A stretch of 64,000 nucleotides of DNA from Clostridiales bacterium (GCA_015069465.1 SVIO01000003.1:62001-126000); one strand, 5' to 3'; positions 34,045 to 42,668 are shown, counted from the stretch's first letter. Translations and numbers: made by a program. The notes: generated by a model not told the origin, from the sequence alone.

Positions 34045-34808
34045 TCTTCTCTGCCGAAAAGGCGACAAAATAGCGATAGGGTTATAAAAATGCAGGCGCA
34101 TGTGATGTAATAAAATTTTATCACTACAAACCAACTCATAAGCAAAAAGAAAATGCCAAACAATAGATATTTTTTTGAGTTTTTTCTTACAAAAAGTCTT
34201 GATAAAACATCGCTAAAAATAAAAGGCTTTGTTTTAGCTAGTAGCATTTCTTTTGGAAGGCAGTTTGTTTGATTTAACAGTTCATAAGTTTTATTTGCAT
34301 CAATAAACTCTATTCTTCCATCAAACCTAGCAATAAAATCTAATAGTTCAGCGCTAGCACTCTCTCCAAAAATATACGCTTTATCTTTTTGGGTGATGCT
34401 ATTAAAAACCCTAACGACATCGGTTTTTGTTATTCCATCAAAAGAAAAAATAATAAACACTGCACATTTTTGTTCTTCGATAAAAATTCCACCTTTTTTC
34501 TTTAGCGTTCTATAGCCACGCCTATTTATAGCCCTTTCAAAAAGTTCTAAAGTCTTGTTTTTTTCTAATAAGCAAAGCGAACTGCACATGTTTTTAACGG
34601 CTTTATTTTTTTCTTTGTCTATGCTTTTTTTAGCCGACTTTTTCTTTATTTTATCAAGCGCAATCATAAAGACAGGGATTGCAATGCATGCCCCAAAAAT
34701 TACCGAATATGGTCTGTCAACATAAAAATTTATTATCAAAAAAGTGCTTATAAAACTTAAAAATGCAGTAAACGCACTATCTAAAATAGAGATAAAAGAA
34801 AGTTGCAT
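34032..34808 (-). CDS. Hypothetical membrane protein with cytoplasmic central domain
   Basis: 258 aa: two hydrophobic segments within 1-50, a basic linker (KIKKKSAKKSIDKEKNKAVK), a folded soluble domain about 75-210 with alternating strands (GIFIEEQKCAVFIIFSFDG, KAYIFGE, GRIEFIDA), and two more hydrophobic segments about 215-250. The middle superficially recalls restriction-endonuclease-like folds (an internal ERAINRRGYRTLKKKGGIFIEEQKCAVFI block) but I cannot confirm this. It interrupts the obg-yhbY-nadD order on the opposite strand. Confidence 0.6.
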   Translation of the reverse strand: MQLSFISILDSAFTAFLSFISTFLIINFYVDRPYSVIFGACIAIPVFMIALDKIKKKSAKKSIDKEKNKAVKNMCSSLCLLEKNKTLELFERAINRRGYRTLKKKGGIFIEEQKCAVFIIFSFDGITKTDVVRVFNSITQKDKAYIFGESASAELLDFIARFDGRIEFIDANKTYELLNQTNCLPKEMLLAKTKPFIFSDVLSRLFVRKNSKKYLLFGIFFLLMSWFVVIKFYYITCACIFITLSLFCRLFGREEIKG

Positions 34809-34940
34809 AATCTATCCTTTTTCGTATAGGTTTTTTCTATACAATATAGTTTTTTTATATAATTGCCATTAAAAGTATAAATTATACAAAAAATAGAGAT
34901 TTTCTTTTATTACTCTTTAAGGTAAATTGACTAAAAAATA

Positions 34941-34969
34941 TTGATTTTATTTACAAAATATGCAATAAT
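34941..34969 (+). promoter_or_regulatory. Promoter at the nadD-yqeK start codon
   Basis: TTGATT (34941-34946), 17 bases, AATAAT (34964-34969). The transcript would start at about 34976, the ATG. Confidence 0.5.
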
Positions 34970-34975
34970 ATAAGT

Positions 34976-36097
34976 ATGAAAAAGATTGCTATATTCGGTG
35001 GAACTTTTAACCCCGTTCACAGCGAGCACGTTTCACTTGTTAAAAGTGCTATAACCGAACTCGGCTTGGACAAGTTAATAGTTATGCCAACTTACATTTC
35101 TCCACATAAAACAAGTTCTCCAGCACCAGCCGAAGACAGACTGGCAATGCTTAAACTTGCGTTTAACGATGTGGAAAAGGTTGAGATTAGCGATTATGAA
35201 ATCTTAAAAAAGGGCAAAAGTTACACTTATCAAACGATAGAGCATTTTTATGATAAAGACACCACCCTTTATTTTTTGGTGGGTGGGGATATGCTTATCG
35301 ACTTTAAAAGGTGGAAATATCCAGAGCGAATTTTGGCGTGCGCAACCCTTGCCGTTTTTTCTAGGGAAAAGGTTTTTGTTGATTATCAAAAAGAGCAAGA
35401 CTATTTTATAAAAAACTTTAATAAAGAGTTTGTTCGTTTAAGATACGAGGGAAAAGACTATTCTTCAACAAAGATAAGAACTTATTTTAGGCTAAATATC
35501 CCTCTTGGCGATTTAATGCCAAAACTCGTTTGCGAATACGTGCAAAAAAACAAGGTTTACACGCCTGATATATATGAAAGTTTTATTCTTAAAACCTTGC
35601 CACCACATAGAATAAAGCACACGGCAGACGTGGTTATAACTGCGCTTAGAAAGGCAAGGGAACTAGGCTTAGACCAAGAAAAAGTTAGAATTTCGGCAAC
35701 GCTTCACGACTCGGCAAAATACTTAAACCCACAAGAAGAAAAAGGTTTTTGCCCACCAAAAGATGTGCCAAGCCCCGTAATGCACGCATTTTTGGGTGCA
35801 TATGTTGCTGAAAAATATCTAGGAATAACCGATAAGGAAATTATCGATGCAATACGCTATCATACTTCTGGAAAAGCAGATATGACGACTTTGGGAAAAC
35901 TAATTTTTGTTGCCGATATGATTGAAGAAGGAAGAGATTACGAAGGTGTGGATAAACTTCGTGACTTATATGAAAATTCTGATTTTGAAGTGTGCTTTAG
36001 AGAGTGCTTAAAAGAAGAATTTGTGCATTTAATAAACAAAAAAGCAAGCATTTATCACGAAACAATAAATGCTATAAACTATTACATAGAAAAATAA
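34976..36097 (+). CDS. nadD-yqeK: Fused nicotinate-nucleotide adenylyltransferase - YqeK HD phosphohydrolase
   Basis: 373 aa. Residues 1-195 are NadD: IAIFGGTFNPVHSEH (nucleotidyltransferase HxxH-type site), SPHKTSS and YSSTKIRTYF (ISSTxIR motif). Residues 205-373 are YqeK: HRIKHTADV, LHDSAKYLNP (HD), AIRYHTSGK and IFVADMIEEGRDYEGVD. NadD adenylates nicotinate mononucleotide for NAD synthesis; YqeK hydrolyses diadenosine tetraphosphate. In most relatives these are adjacent separate genes. No ribosome site before the ATG. Confidence 0.94.
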   Translation: MKKIAIFGGTFNPVHSEHVSLVKSAITELGLDKLIVMPTYISPHKTSSPAPAEDRLAMLKLAFNDVEKVEISDYEILKKGKSYTYQTIEHFYDKDTTLYFLVGGDMLIDFKRWKYPERILACATLAVFSREKVFVDYQKEQDYFIKNFNKEFVRLRYEGKDYSSTKIRTYFRLNIPLGDLMPKLVCEYVQKNKVYTPDIYESFILKTLPPHRIKHTADVVITALRKARELGLDQEKVRISATLHDSAKYLNPQEEKGFCPPKDVPSPVMHAFLGAYVAEKYLGITDKEIIDAIRYHTSGKADMTTLGKLIFVADMIEEGRDYEGVDKLRDLYENSDFEVCFRECLKEEFVHLINKKASIYHETINAINYYIEK

Positions 36098-36112
36098 AGG
36101 AAGGAATTAAAA

Positions 36113-36457
36113 GTGGAAGCAAAAGAATTTGCAAAAAAAGTATGCGAAACATTAGATAATCATAAGGCAGAAGACATAGTGTGTTTGGACGTTCGTGGAA
36201 AGACCGAAGTTGCCGACTATTACATTGTAGCTGGTGGAAGGTCAATGACACACACTCGTGCGCTTATTGAACACGTAGAAGAAGAAATGGATAAAATCGG
36301 CGTTGCACCAATTAGGCGTGAAGGCGTTAGAGAAGGTAGATGGGCAGTACTCGATTACGGCGATGTTTTAGTGCATATTTTCAATGACGAAACAAGACTT
36401 TTCTATCATTTAGAAAGCCTTTGGGGTGATGAGAAAAACACCGTTAAGTTTGACTAA
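36113..36457 (+). CDS. rsfS: Ribosome silencing factor RsfS
   Basis: 114 aa: DNHKAEDIVCLDVRGKTEVADYYIVAGGRSMTHTRALIEHVEEEM, then GREGRWAVLDYGDVLVHIF-type ending and FYHLESLW. Binds uL14 and blocks subunit joining. AAGGAAGG lies before the start; gene order nadD-yqeK-rsfS is classical. Confidence 0.95.
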   Translation: MEAKEFAKKVCETLDNHKAEDIVCLDVRGKTEVADYYIVAGGRSMTHTRALIEHVEEEMDKIGVAPIRREGVREGRWAVLDYGDVLVHIFNDETRLFYHLESLWGDEKNTVKFD

Positions 36458-36486
36458 ATTAACGGGCTTTTTCTAAAGCCTAAAAC

Positions 36487-36768
36487 TTAACTTGTTTTCT
36501 TAACATAAATTTTATCAATTTGCTCAGGGTCAATTTCTATACTGCGAATTGCTTTAGGGGTAGGCTTTGGCTTAGAGTCTTTTTTTGGAGATGGCTTTTT
36601 GCTTTTTGCCTTGTTTGGCTTTGAATCATTATCAGTTTCTTTGGTTTTAGCAAAGTCAAAGTGCATTAAGTATAGCATTTTAACGCCTAAAGTTATAATA
36701 ACGCTTAAAATAAACAAAAAGAGAGTGCAAACTAGCCCTAAGAGAAAACTTGATGCAAAATTATTCAT
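36487..36768 (-). CDS. Small single-span membrane protein with basic Lys/Pro tail
   Basis: 93 aa: one transmembrane helix at about 8-33 (LGLVCTLFLFILSVIITLGV), then a low-complexity Lys/Pro/Ser region (KPNKAKSKKPSPKKDSKPKPTPK) and a short end SIEIDPEQIDKIYVKKT. No family recognised. It is convergent with rsfS and divergent from the next gene; upstream TAATTATG region has no strong ribosome site. Confidence 0.5.
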   Translation of the reverse strand: MNNFASSFLLGLVCTLFLFILSVIITLGVKMLYLMHFDFAKTKETDNDSKPNKAKSKKPSPKKDSKPKPTPKAIRSIEIDPEQIDKIYVKKTS

Positions 36769-36887
36769 AATTATTACCTTACGTTAAGTTTAACACAAGA
36801 AAAATACCTTTTAGTGAAACTATTTGTTGATAAATAAGAAATTTTATCATAACTCATATCTTACCTTTAAGATTAAAGGAGAAAAAT

Positions 36888-37913
36888 ATGTTAAAAACTG
36901 AAATAAAAACTCAAGAAAAAGCTTTGCAAGAAGATTGCCCTATAGAGAAAATCGAGTTGGCGAAAGAAAATGTGGTAGAGCAAGGTGAATTAGTTAAAAT
37001 AGCAGATAATTGTGAACATGTAGTTTTAGAAAATTGCATGGAAACTATAAGTGCGCAAGAAATTGCCCAAGAAACAAGCAAAGAAAATGCAGAAAATAAA
37101 GATGAAAATGTTTTAGAAGAAGAACAAGCAAAAAAAGATTCTATTTACGATGACTTAAATCTTCTTGCATCTTTACTTGATAAAACGGTTGATGACTTAA
37201 AAGAAGAATTTTATCTTCTTCAAATAAGAAAAATAATGTCTAAACTACAAAAAGTCATAGTTAGATACAATATGACCGACCTTGAACTTGAAAACCTTTT
37301 TTATTGTGGTGGGCAATATGGCTTGGGTGGAATTACCGTTGCACCTGCATATTTAGATAGTCAAATAAAGCAAAATAAGAAAAATTTTACAGGCAGGCTA
37401 AAAATAACTTCGCTTATAGACTTTCCTTTTGGCGAAAGTTCGCTTAAGGGGAAAGTTGCAAACATAAAAGAAAGTTTAAGGTTGGGTGCAAACTCACTTG
37501 CCGTTTGCTTGCCATCATCTTTTGTTGATAAAGAGCAAAAAAAACAATTCAAAAAGCAATGCAAAAAAATTTATCGCCAAGCAAATTGGTGGAAAAAGAA
37601 CGAAATAGGCATTGTGCTTAATGCAAGCGACATAAATGAAGAAAATTTTTCTATAGCAGTAAAAGTTTTAAGAAAAATTAAACTTAGTTTCGTTGTTCTT
37701 GCTTTTGGCGATGCAAATATTGAAGAAGTTAAGCATAAACTCGTGGTTCTTAATGGTTTGGGCTTAAACAAAAAACTTTATGTTCTTGCAAATGTAGACA
37801 AGGTGGAAATGGCTGTTGAACTATTTAGATTAAAGGTGGACAGCATTTTAACCCCTTATGCAGATAGTATTGGCACTGACCTACTTAAAAGATTTAATTT
37901 AATAGCAAAATAG
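36888..37913 (+). CDS. DeoC-like TIM-barrel protein, probably catalytically altered, with acidic N-terminal extension
   Basis: 341 aa; AAGGAG precedes the ATG. Residues 1-95 are acidic, Glu/Gln-rich and likely disordered (EENVVEQGEL, AQEIAQETSKENAENKDEN). From about 120 the sequence follows deoxyribose-phosphate aldolase: GGITVAPAYLDSQIK, LKITSLIDFPFGESSLKGKVANIKESLRLGANSLAVCLPSSF. The later half (EIGIVLNASDINEENFSIAVKVLRKIKLSFVVLAFG) lacks a recognisable Schiff-base Lys motif of the FVKTSTGF type. I infer a pseudoenzyme or a new aldolase-like function. Confidence 0.6.
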   Translation: MLKTEIKTQEKALQEDCPIEKIELAKENVVEQGELVKIADNCEHVVLENCMETISAQEIAQETSKENAENKDENVLEEEQAKKDSIYDDLNLLASLLDKTVDDLKEEFYLLQIRKIMSKLQKVIVRYNMTDLELENLFYCGGQYGLGGITVAPAYLDSQIKQNKKNFTGRLKITSLIDFPFGESSLKGKVANIKESLRLGANSLAVCLPSSFVDKEQKKQFKKQCKKIYRQANWWKKNEIGIVLNASDINEENFSIAVKVLRKIKLSFVVLAFGDANIEEVKHKLVVLNGLGLNKKLYVLANVDKVEMAVELFRLKVDSILTPYADSIGTDLLKRFNLIAK

Positions 37914-37924
37914 GGCAAAATTAC

Positions 37925-37953
37925 TTTACAAAACTAAAAAATAATAATACAAT
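37925..37953 (+). promoter_or_regulatory. Promoter of the FMN-riboswitch/ribU transcript
   Basis: TTTACA (37925-37930), 17 bases, TACAAT (37948-37953). Start predicted about 37960. Confidence 0.6.
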
Positions 37954-37971
37954 TATAAAAAACAAAAAATA

Positions 37972-38152
37972 AAATTCTTTGGGGCAGGGTGAAATTCCCT
38001 ATCGGCAGTATAGTCTGCGACCACAAAAAATTTTTGTGCTGACAAGGTTTAATTCCTTGACCGACGGTTATAGTCCGGATGAGAAAAGAATTTGGGGCGA
38101 AGTCTTGCCCCGATATCTACTCGTGCGTCCCTATAGAATTTTAAAGGGGCGT
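37972..38152 (+). promoter_or_regulatory. FMN riboswitch (RFN element) with SD-sequestering platform
   Basis: Aptamer 37972-38093: closing stem AAATTCTTT/AAAGAATTT, and GGGGCAGGGTGAAATTCCC, ATCGGCAGT, AGTCTGCGACC, TTGACCGACGGTTATAGTCCGGATGAGA segments of RFN in order. Downstream, GCGTCCCT (38125-38132) can pair with AGGGGCGT (38145-38152), hiding the ribU ribosome site AAAGGGG, so control is probably translational. GGGGC/GCCCC at 38094-38112 offers an alternative stem. Confidence 0.93.
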
Positions 38153-38158
38153 ATTTTT

Positions 38159-38755
38159 ATGGACAAGAATATTAAACAAAAACAACCAATTTTTACAACA
38201 AAGACATTGACAGGTATGGCAATTTTTACAGCACTTGCATTTGTTACATATTGCATAGTTCCTGAAATTGTTATTTTCCCAGCTGCCGATTTTTTAAAGC
38301 TTGATTTTTCAAATGTTTTCATTATTTTAGCAGGCTTTATGTATGGGCCTATCCCTGCGGTAATTATAACTGTCGTTAAAGAAGTTTTGCACTTGCCATT
38401 TGGCACAACTCTTGGGGTTGGCGAACTTGCTAATATTATCATGACAACAGCGTATATAATATTTCCAACTATTATGTATCGTTATAAAAAAGGTTTAAAA
38501 GCAGTGGTGCTTTGCTTAATAGTGGCGTGCGTTATTCAAATTGCTGTTTCGCTTTTAGTAAATAGGTTTATAAATTTCCCATTTTTTATTTGGCTTTATA
38601 AAATACCTGCTTCACCATCGGCTTTTTTTGAAATGTATTGGTGGTATGTGCTTTTGTTTAACCTTATTAAAAGTATTTCAGTGAGTTTTTTAACTATCCT
38701 TTTATACAAGAGAATTAAATTCTTGTTCAAAGCAATAAACATTATGGAAAAATAA
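38159..38755 (+). CDS. ribU: ECF riboflavin transporter substrate subunit
   Basis: 198 aa with six hydrophobic segments: LTGMAIFTALAFVTYCIVPEIVIFP, FLKLDFSNVFIILAGFMYGPIPAV and a conserved KEVLHLPFGTTLGVGELANIIMT. RibU binds riboflavin and needs the shared ECF ATPases and T subunit, not in this window. Start set at ATG 38159 because AAAGGGG is 9 bases before it; an in-frame extension upstream would run through the riboswitch. The FMN riboswitch confirms the substrate. Confidence 0.93.
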   Translation: MDKNIKQKQPIFTTKTLTGMAIFTALAFVTYCIVPEIVIFPAADFLKLDFSNVFIILAGFMYGPIPAVIITVVKEVLHLPFGTTLGVGELANIIMTTAYIIFPTIMYRYKKGLKAVVLCLIVACVIQIAVSLLVNRFINFPFFIWLYKIPASPSAFFEMYWWYVLLFNLIKSISVSFLTILLYKRIKFLFKAINIMEK

Positions 38756-38756
38756 T

Positions 38757-39152
38757 ATGGAAATTATTTCAAAAAGCGAAAAAAACACGCAAGAAATTGC
38801 GTTTGAATATGCAAAAACCCTTTCTAAAGGCGACGTTATTCTGCTTAACGGCGACCTTGGTGCTGGAAAAACGGCTTTCACCAAAGGCGTTGCAAAATAT
38901 TTTGGTATTGACGGCGTTACAAGCCCAACTTATGCCTATCTTAACGTGTATAACGACCTAATTTATCATTACGACTGCTATCGTTTATCTTGTGGGGAAG
39001 ATGCCTTAATGCTTGGACTAACCGACTATTTTAACGGCGATAATATTTGCATAATAGAGTGGTCTGAAAATATTAAAGATGTTTTGCCAGAAAAGGTAAA
39101 GGTGGTTGAAATTCAAAAGATAGATGAAAGGATAAGGAAGATTATATTATGA
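38757..39152 (+). CDS. tsaE: tRNA threonylcarbamoyladenosine synthesis ATPase TsaE
   Basis: 131 aa: P-loop GDLGAGKTAFTKG, VTSPTYAYLNVY, HYDCYRL and CIIEWSENI, all TsaE hallmarks. Works with TsaB and TsaD in t6A37 synthesis. Begins 1 base after ribU and overlaps tsaB by four bases. Confidence 0.95.
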   Translation: MEIISKSEKNTQEIAFEYAKTLSKGDVILLNGDLGAGKTAFTKGVAKYFGIDGVTSPTYAYLNVYNDLIYHYDCYRLSCGEDALMLGLTDYFNGDNICIIEWSENIKDVLPEKVKVVEIQKIDERIRKIIL

Positions 39153-39757
39153 ACTATCTAGCAGTAGATACAAGTGGAAAAAACCTTACCATTTTGATTT
39201 GTAAGGAAGATAAGGTTTATAAATACTATGATAGCGAGTGTGGACACCAACACTCTACTACTCTTATGCCACAAATAGAAAAACTTGCTAGCGAAGTTGG
39301 GTTCGATTTTAAAAAAGCAGACTTTTTCTCTGCCGTTGTGGGCGCTGGCTCATTTACAGGCATAAGAATTGGCGTTTCCACTGTCAAGGCAATGTGCTTT
39401 GCATATAATAAGCCATGCCTAGCAATAACTTCTTTTGACACTTTGGCATATAATGACTTTAGTGGCAAGGTTTTGGCAATAATCGATGCAAAACACAACG
39501 GATTTTATGTTTGTGGATATGAAAATGGAAAAGTTTGTTTAGAGCCAAGTTATGTGGACAGAAGCGTGGTGGAAAACTTGCTAAGTGAATACACGGGCGT
39601 TGCAATAGAAGAAATTGATGGTCTTGATATAAAAAAGGTTGATATTGCCGATGGCTTAAATAACGCCATTATCAAAAATTTAGATAGGGTTACAAACGAA
39701 TTAGAGAGTTTATCGCCACTATACGTTAGAAAAAGTCAGGCTGAGGAAGGAAGATGA
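39149..39757 (+). CDS. tsaB: t6A synthesis protein TsaB
   Basis: 202 aa: MNYLAVDTSGKNLTI, then HSTTLMPQIEKL and AVVGAGSFTGIRIGVSTVKAMCFA, the TsaB signature. Inactive ASKHA-fold partner of TsaD, which is not in the window. ATG overlaps the tsaE stop; it overlaps rimI by four bases. Confidence 0.95.
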   Translation: MNYLAVDTSGKNLTILICKEDKVYKYYDSECGHQHSTTLMPQIEKLASEVGFDFKKADFFSAVVGAGSFTGIRIGVSTVKAMCFAYNKPCLAITSFDTLAYNDFSGKVLAIIDAKHNGFYVCGYENGKVCLEPSYVDRSVVENLLSEYTGVAIEEIDGLDIKKVDIADGLNNAIIKNLDRVTNELESLSPLYVRKSQAEEGR

Positions 39758-40191
39758 AACTAAGCTGGCTAGAAATAAAAGACACCCAAAAAATTATAAA
39801 TTTATATGGTGATGGCTTTGCTGATGGCTGGTCAAAAAAGATGCTTGAAGAGGCTTTTTTAACCAAAAGGTTTTTGGCACTTGGAATAAGCGATGAAAAC
39901 GAACTCGTTGGCGTTATAACATGCTCGACAACACTTTTCGATGCCGATATTGAAAGCGTGTATGTCAAAAAAGAGTTTAGAAAGCAAGGCTTAGGGGGGC
40001 TACTTATCGACGGACTTGAAAAAGAGTTAAAAGATAAGAATATAGAAAAGATATTTTTAGAAGTTAGAAAATCTAACCTTCCAGCACAAAACCTATATAT
40101 AAAGCACGGATTTGACAAAATTAGCGAGAGAAAAAATTACTATAGCGATGGGGAAGATGCCGTGATTATGGCAAAGGAGATGTCAAGATAG
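39754..40191 (+). CDS. rimI: GNAT N-acetyltransferase RimI-like
   Basis: 145 aa GNAT: VGVITCSTTLFDADIESVYVKKEFRKQGLGGLLIDGLE (acetyl-CoA loop RKQGLGG) and LEVRKSNLPAQNLYIKHGFDKISERKNYY. Acetylates protein N-termini, classically uS18; the tsaE-tsaB-rimI order is common. AAGGAAG lies upstream. Confidence 0.9.
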   Translation: MKLSWLEIKDTQKIINLYGDGFADGWSKKMLEEAFLTKRFLALGISDENELVGVITCSTTLFDADIESVYVKKEFRKQGLGGLLIDGLEKELKDKNIEKIFLEVRKSNLPAQNLYIKHGFDKISERKNYYSDGEDAVIMAKEMSR

Positions 40192-40895
40192 ATAAGAAAA
40201 TTGCCGATTTTACTTTAGAGAAAAGGCAAATTCTATTTTTGCACGGATATTTATCAAGTGGGCAAAGTTTTTTTAATCAAATTTCCCATTTTTCAAGAGA
40301 TTTTGAAGTTTATGCACCCGACCTAACGGGGTTTGGGGCAAATAAAGACATGCCACACCCATATTCGCTTGACGATTATATCGATAGCGTTAATAAGTAT
40401 ATGGAAGAAAATGAAATTGTTAACCCTTTTATAGTTGCCCACTCTTTTGGTGGAAGAATTGCAATAAAAGGCCTAGCAACAAAAAGGCTTAATGCAAAAA
40501 AACTCGTGCTGACAGGTTCGGCTGGGTTAAAGCCTAAATGGACGATAAAAAAAGGGGTAAAGAAAACTTGCTTTTCTATCCTTAAAAAGTTTATAAATAA
40601 AGATAAGTTAACAAGGTTTTATTCTAAAGATTACCTAAGTTTAGATAAAACCATGCAAGGTAGTTTTATAAAAATTGTTAACGAACATTTAGATGACTAT
40701 TTGCCACTAATAGATACCGAAACGCTTATTATAAACGGCAAGTTAGACAAAGAAACGCCATTATATATGGCAAAAAAGTTAAATAAAAACATTAAAAACA
40801 GCACCTTGAAAGTGTTTGACGGGTGTGGGCATTTTTGTTTTTTAGATAAACCAAACAAATTCAATATGGAGGTAAGGGAGTTCTTGCTCTCATAA
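40188..40895 (+). CDS. Alpha/beta hydrolase with non-canonical start
   Basis: About 235 aa. Fold elements: ILFLHGYLSSGQSFF (oxyanion region), nucleophile in VAHSFGGRIA and His in GCGHFCFLDKP; LIINGKLDKETP holds the acid. A TTG at 40239 would delete the first strand, and there is no ATG/GTG/TTG upstream before a stop-free region. The strong AAGGAG at 40174-40179 is 8 bases from ATA 40188, so ATA (or ATT 40200) is inferred. It overlaps the rimI stop. Substrate unknown. Confidence 0.75.
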   Translation: MDKKIADFTLEKRQILFLHGYLSSGQSFFNQISHFSRDFEVYAPDLTGFGANKDMPHPYSLDDYIDSVNKYMEENEIVNPFIVAHSFGGRIAIKGLATKRLNAKKLVLTGSAGLKPKWTIKKGVKKTCFSILKKFINKDKLTRFYSKDYLSLDKTMQGSFIKIVNEHLDDYLPLIDTETLIINGKLDKETPLYMAKKLNKNIKNSTLKVFDGCGHFCFLDKPNKFNMEVREFLLS

Positions 40896-40899
40896 AAAG

Positions 40900-42573
40900 A
40901 TGTTTCCGTTATTTGTAGAAAAATTTATAGAGTTGTTTTCGGGCGACCAGATGGCAACATACGTCACTTTAAGCATACTTAACGCCGTTGCACTACTATT
41001 TTGCTCAATGAAATTTATTCTTGTTATGCAACAATGTTCTTATAGGGGCAAGCGTTATTTTAAGTGGCTTTCTCATAAAGATACGCCTTATATGTCAAGG
41101 CTTATGCTTCTTTGTATGCTAGCATTTTTATTTTTCTGCGTTTTGAACATGACTTTTATCTCTATGCTTGGCGAAACTTTTGCTTCTTATATCGGTTTTT
41201 GTGCTTATATTCTTTTTATCATTATGTACATTAACTCTGAAAAGAACATAAACGCAAAAGTTCCACTCAAAAAAACAAGAAGACTTATTAGACTTTGCAT
41301 AACTTATACAATACTTCTATTCTTACTTACTTTTGGCACACTAACACTTCTTAACTATCTTGCTTTTGTAATTGACAATAAGGTGTTTGCACTTCTTAGG
41401 CTTTCAATTATTTGCTTATTGCCACTTTTAATTCCTGTTGTTTTGTTCTTGGCTTATGCCATAAACGAACCACTTGAATATTTGATAAGAAGATATTATA
41501 TTCGCAGGGCAGAGCAAATTTTAAACAAGTCTTCGGTTATAAAAATAGGTATAACGGGTAGTTTTGCTAAAACAAGCGTAAAAGAAATATTAAAAACTAT
41601 CTTAAGTCAAAAATATAGAGTTTTAGCAACCCCAAACTCATTTAACACACCACTTGGAATAGCAAGAACGGTTACAAAACTAGACAGCACGCACGATGTA
41701 TTCATTGCAGAAATGGGCGCAAGACAAAAGGGTGATATAAAAGAACTCGCAAAACTAGTTAAGCCAAGTATTGGCGTTTTGACAGGCGTAAATAATCAAC
41801 ACTTAGAATCTTTTGGCTCGGCAGAGAATATTGTTAGCACCAAGTTTGAACTATTTGAAAATCTTGCTCCAAACGGAATAGGTGTGTTTGCATCGGATAA
41901 CGAAAATTCGGTTAAACTTTTTGAAAGGTTTTATGGTGAAAAATATTTGGCAGGCTTAAACGGAAATGTTTTGGTTACTGCTAAAAACATAAAAACCGAT
42001 GAGCGAGGAACAACCTTTACACTTGATATCGATGGCGAAAAGGATATAAAATGTTCTACCGTTCTGCTCGGCTCGCATAGTGTTAAAAATATATGCTTAG
42101 CAGCAACCGTTGCTTATAAAATTGGGCTTACCCCAAAGGAAATTGTTGCTGGTATATCAAGGATTCAGTCCATTGGTCATAGGCTTGAACTTGTTCCTAA
42201 CAATAAAAATATCGTTATTATCGATGATAGTTACAACGCTAACGAAGAAGGAATTAAGTCTGCAATGGAAGTACTCGATAGTTTTAAGGGCAGAAAAATT
42301 GTTTTAACCCCAGGGCTTGTTGAACTTGGCAAGATAGAAAACCTTGTTAACTATGAGTTTGGCAAAACTCTTGCAATTCACGCAGATTTTGTTATCGTTG
42401 TTGGCAAACACAATGCCGAAATGATTATAAAAGGCTTGCTAGAAGGTGGTATGCCAAAAGAAAACATCAAGTTTGAAAAGACATTAAATAAGGGCAACAA
42501 AGTGCTTAACGATATGCTTTGTGACGGCGACGTTGTGCTCTTTGAAAACGACCTTCCTGACAACTATAACTAG
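40900..42573 (+). CDS. murF: Membrane-anchored MurF-like ligase
   Basis: 557 aa. Residues 1-190 carry five or six hydrophobic helices (VTLSILNAVALLFC, LLCMLAFLFFCVLNM, LSIICLLPLLIPVVLFLAY). From 210 a Mur ligase follows: GITGSFAKTS (217-226, unusual GxxxAKTS P-loop), NSFNTPLGIARTV, AEMGARQKGDI, GVLTGVNNQHLESFGS, GHRLEL and IIDDSYNANEEGIKSAMEVL. It would add D-Ala-D-Ala to the UDP-muramoyl tripeptide; ddl follows 95 bases later. Similar membrane-fused MurF proteins occur in Clostridia. Confidence 0.88.
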   Translation: MFPLFVEKFIELFSGDQMATYVTLSILNAVALLFCSMKFILVMQQCSYRGKRYFKWLSHKDTPYMSRLMLLCMLAFLFFCVLNMTFISMLGETFASYIGFCAYILFIIMYINSEKNINAKVPLKKTRRLIRLCITYTILLFLLTFGTLTLLNYLAFVIDNKVFALLRLSIICLLPLLIPVVLFLAYAINEPLEYLIRRYYIRRAEQILNKSSVIKIGITGSFAKTSVKEILKTILSQKYRVLATPNSFNTPLGIARTVTKLDSTHDVFIAEMGARQKGDIKELAKLVKPSIGVLTGVNNQHLESFGSAENIVSTKFELFENLAPNGIGVFASDNENSVKLFERFYGEKYLAGLNGNVLVTAKNIKTDERGTTFTLDIDGEKDIKCSTVLLGSHSVKNICLAATVAYKIGLTPKEIVAGISRIQSIGHRLELVPNNKNIVIIDDSYNANEEGIKSAMEVLDSFKGRKIVLTPGLVELGKIENLVNYEFGKTLAIHADFVIVVGKHNAEMIIKGLLEGGMPKENIKFEKTLNKGNKVLNDMLCDGDVVLFENDLPDNYN

Positions 42574-42626
42574 TTTGATAAAAAATTAACTATAAAATAT
42601 TTGATTTTAACATTTAGATAAAAAAT

Positions 42627-42667
42627 AAAAAGCACCAAAGCAAACAAAATTTGTGGAGGTGTTTTTT
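42627..42667 (+). promoter_or_regulatory. Hairpin covering the ddl ribosome site
   Basis: AAAAAGCACC (42627-42636) pairs with GGTGTTTTTT (42658-42667), ten pairs with one G-U, placing GGAGGTG in the 3' arm. It could be the murF terminator, a translational lock on ddl, or both. Confidence 0.4.
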
Positions 42668-42668
42668 A

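Noticed and set aside
37979-38158. In-frame extension of ribU
   Set aside because: The region is the FMN riboswitch; the ribosome site AAAGGGG fixes the start at 38159.
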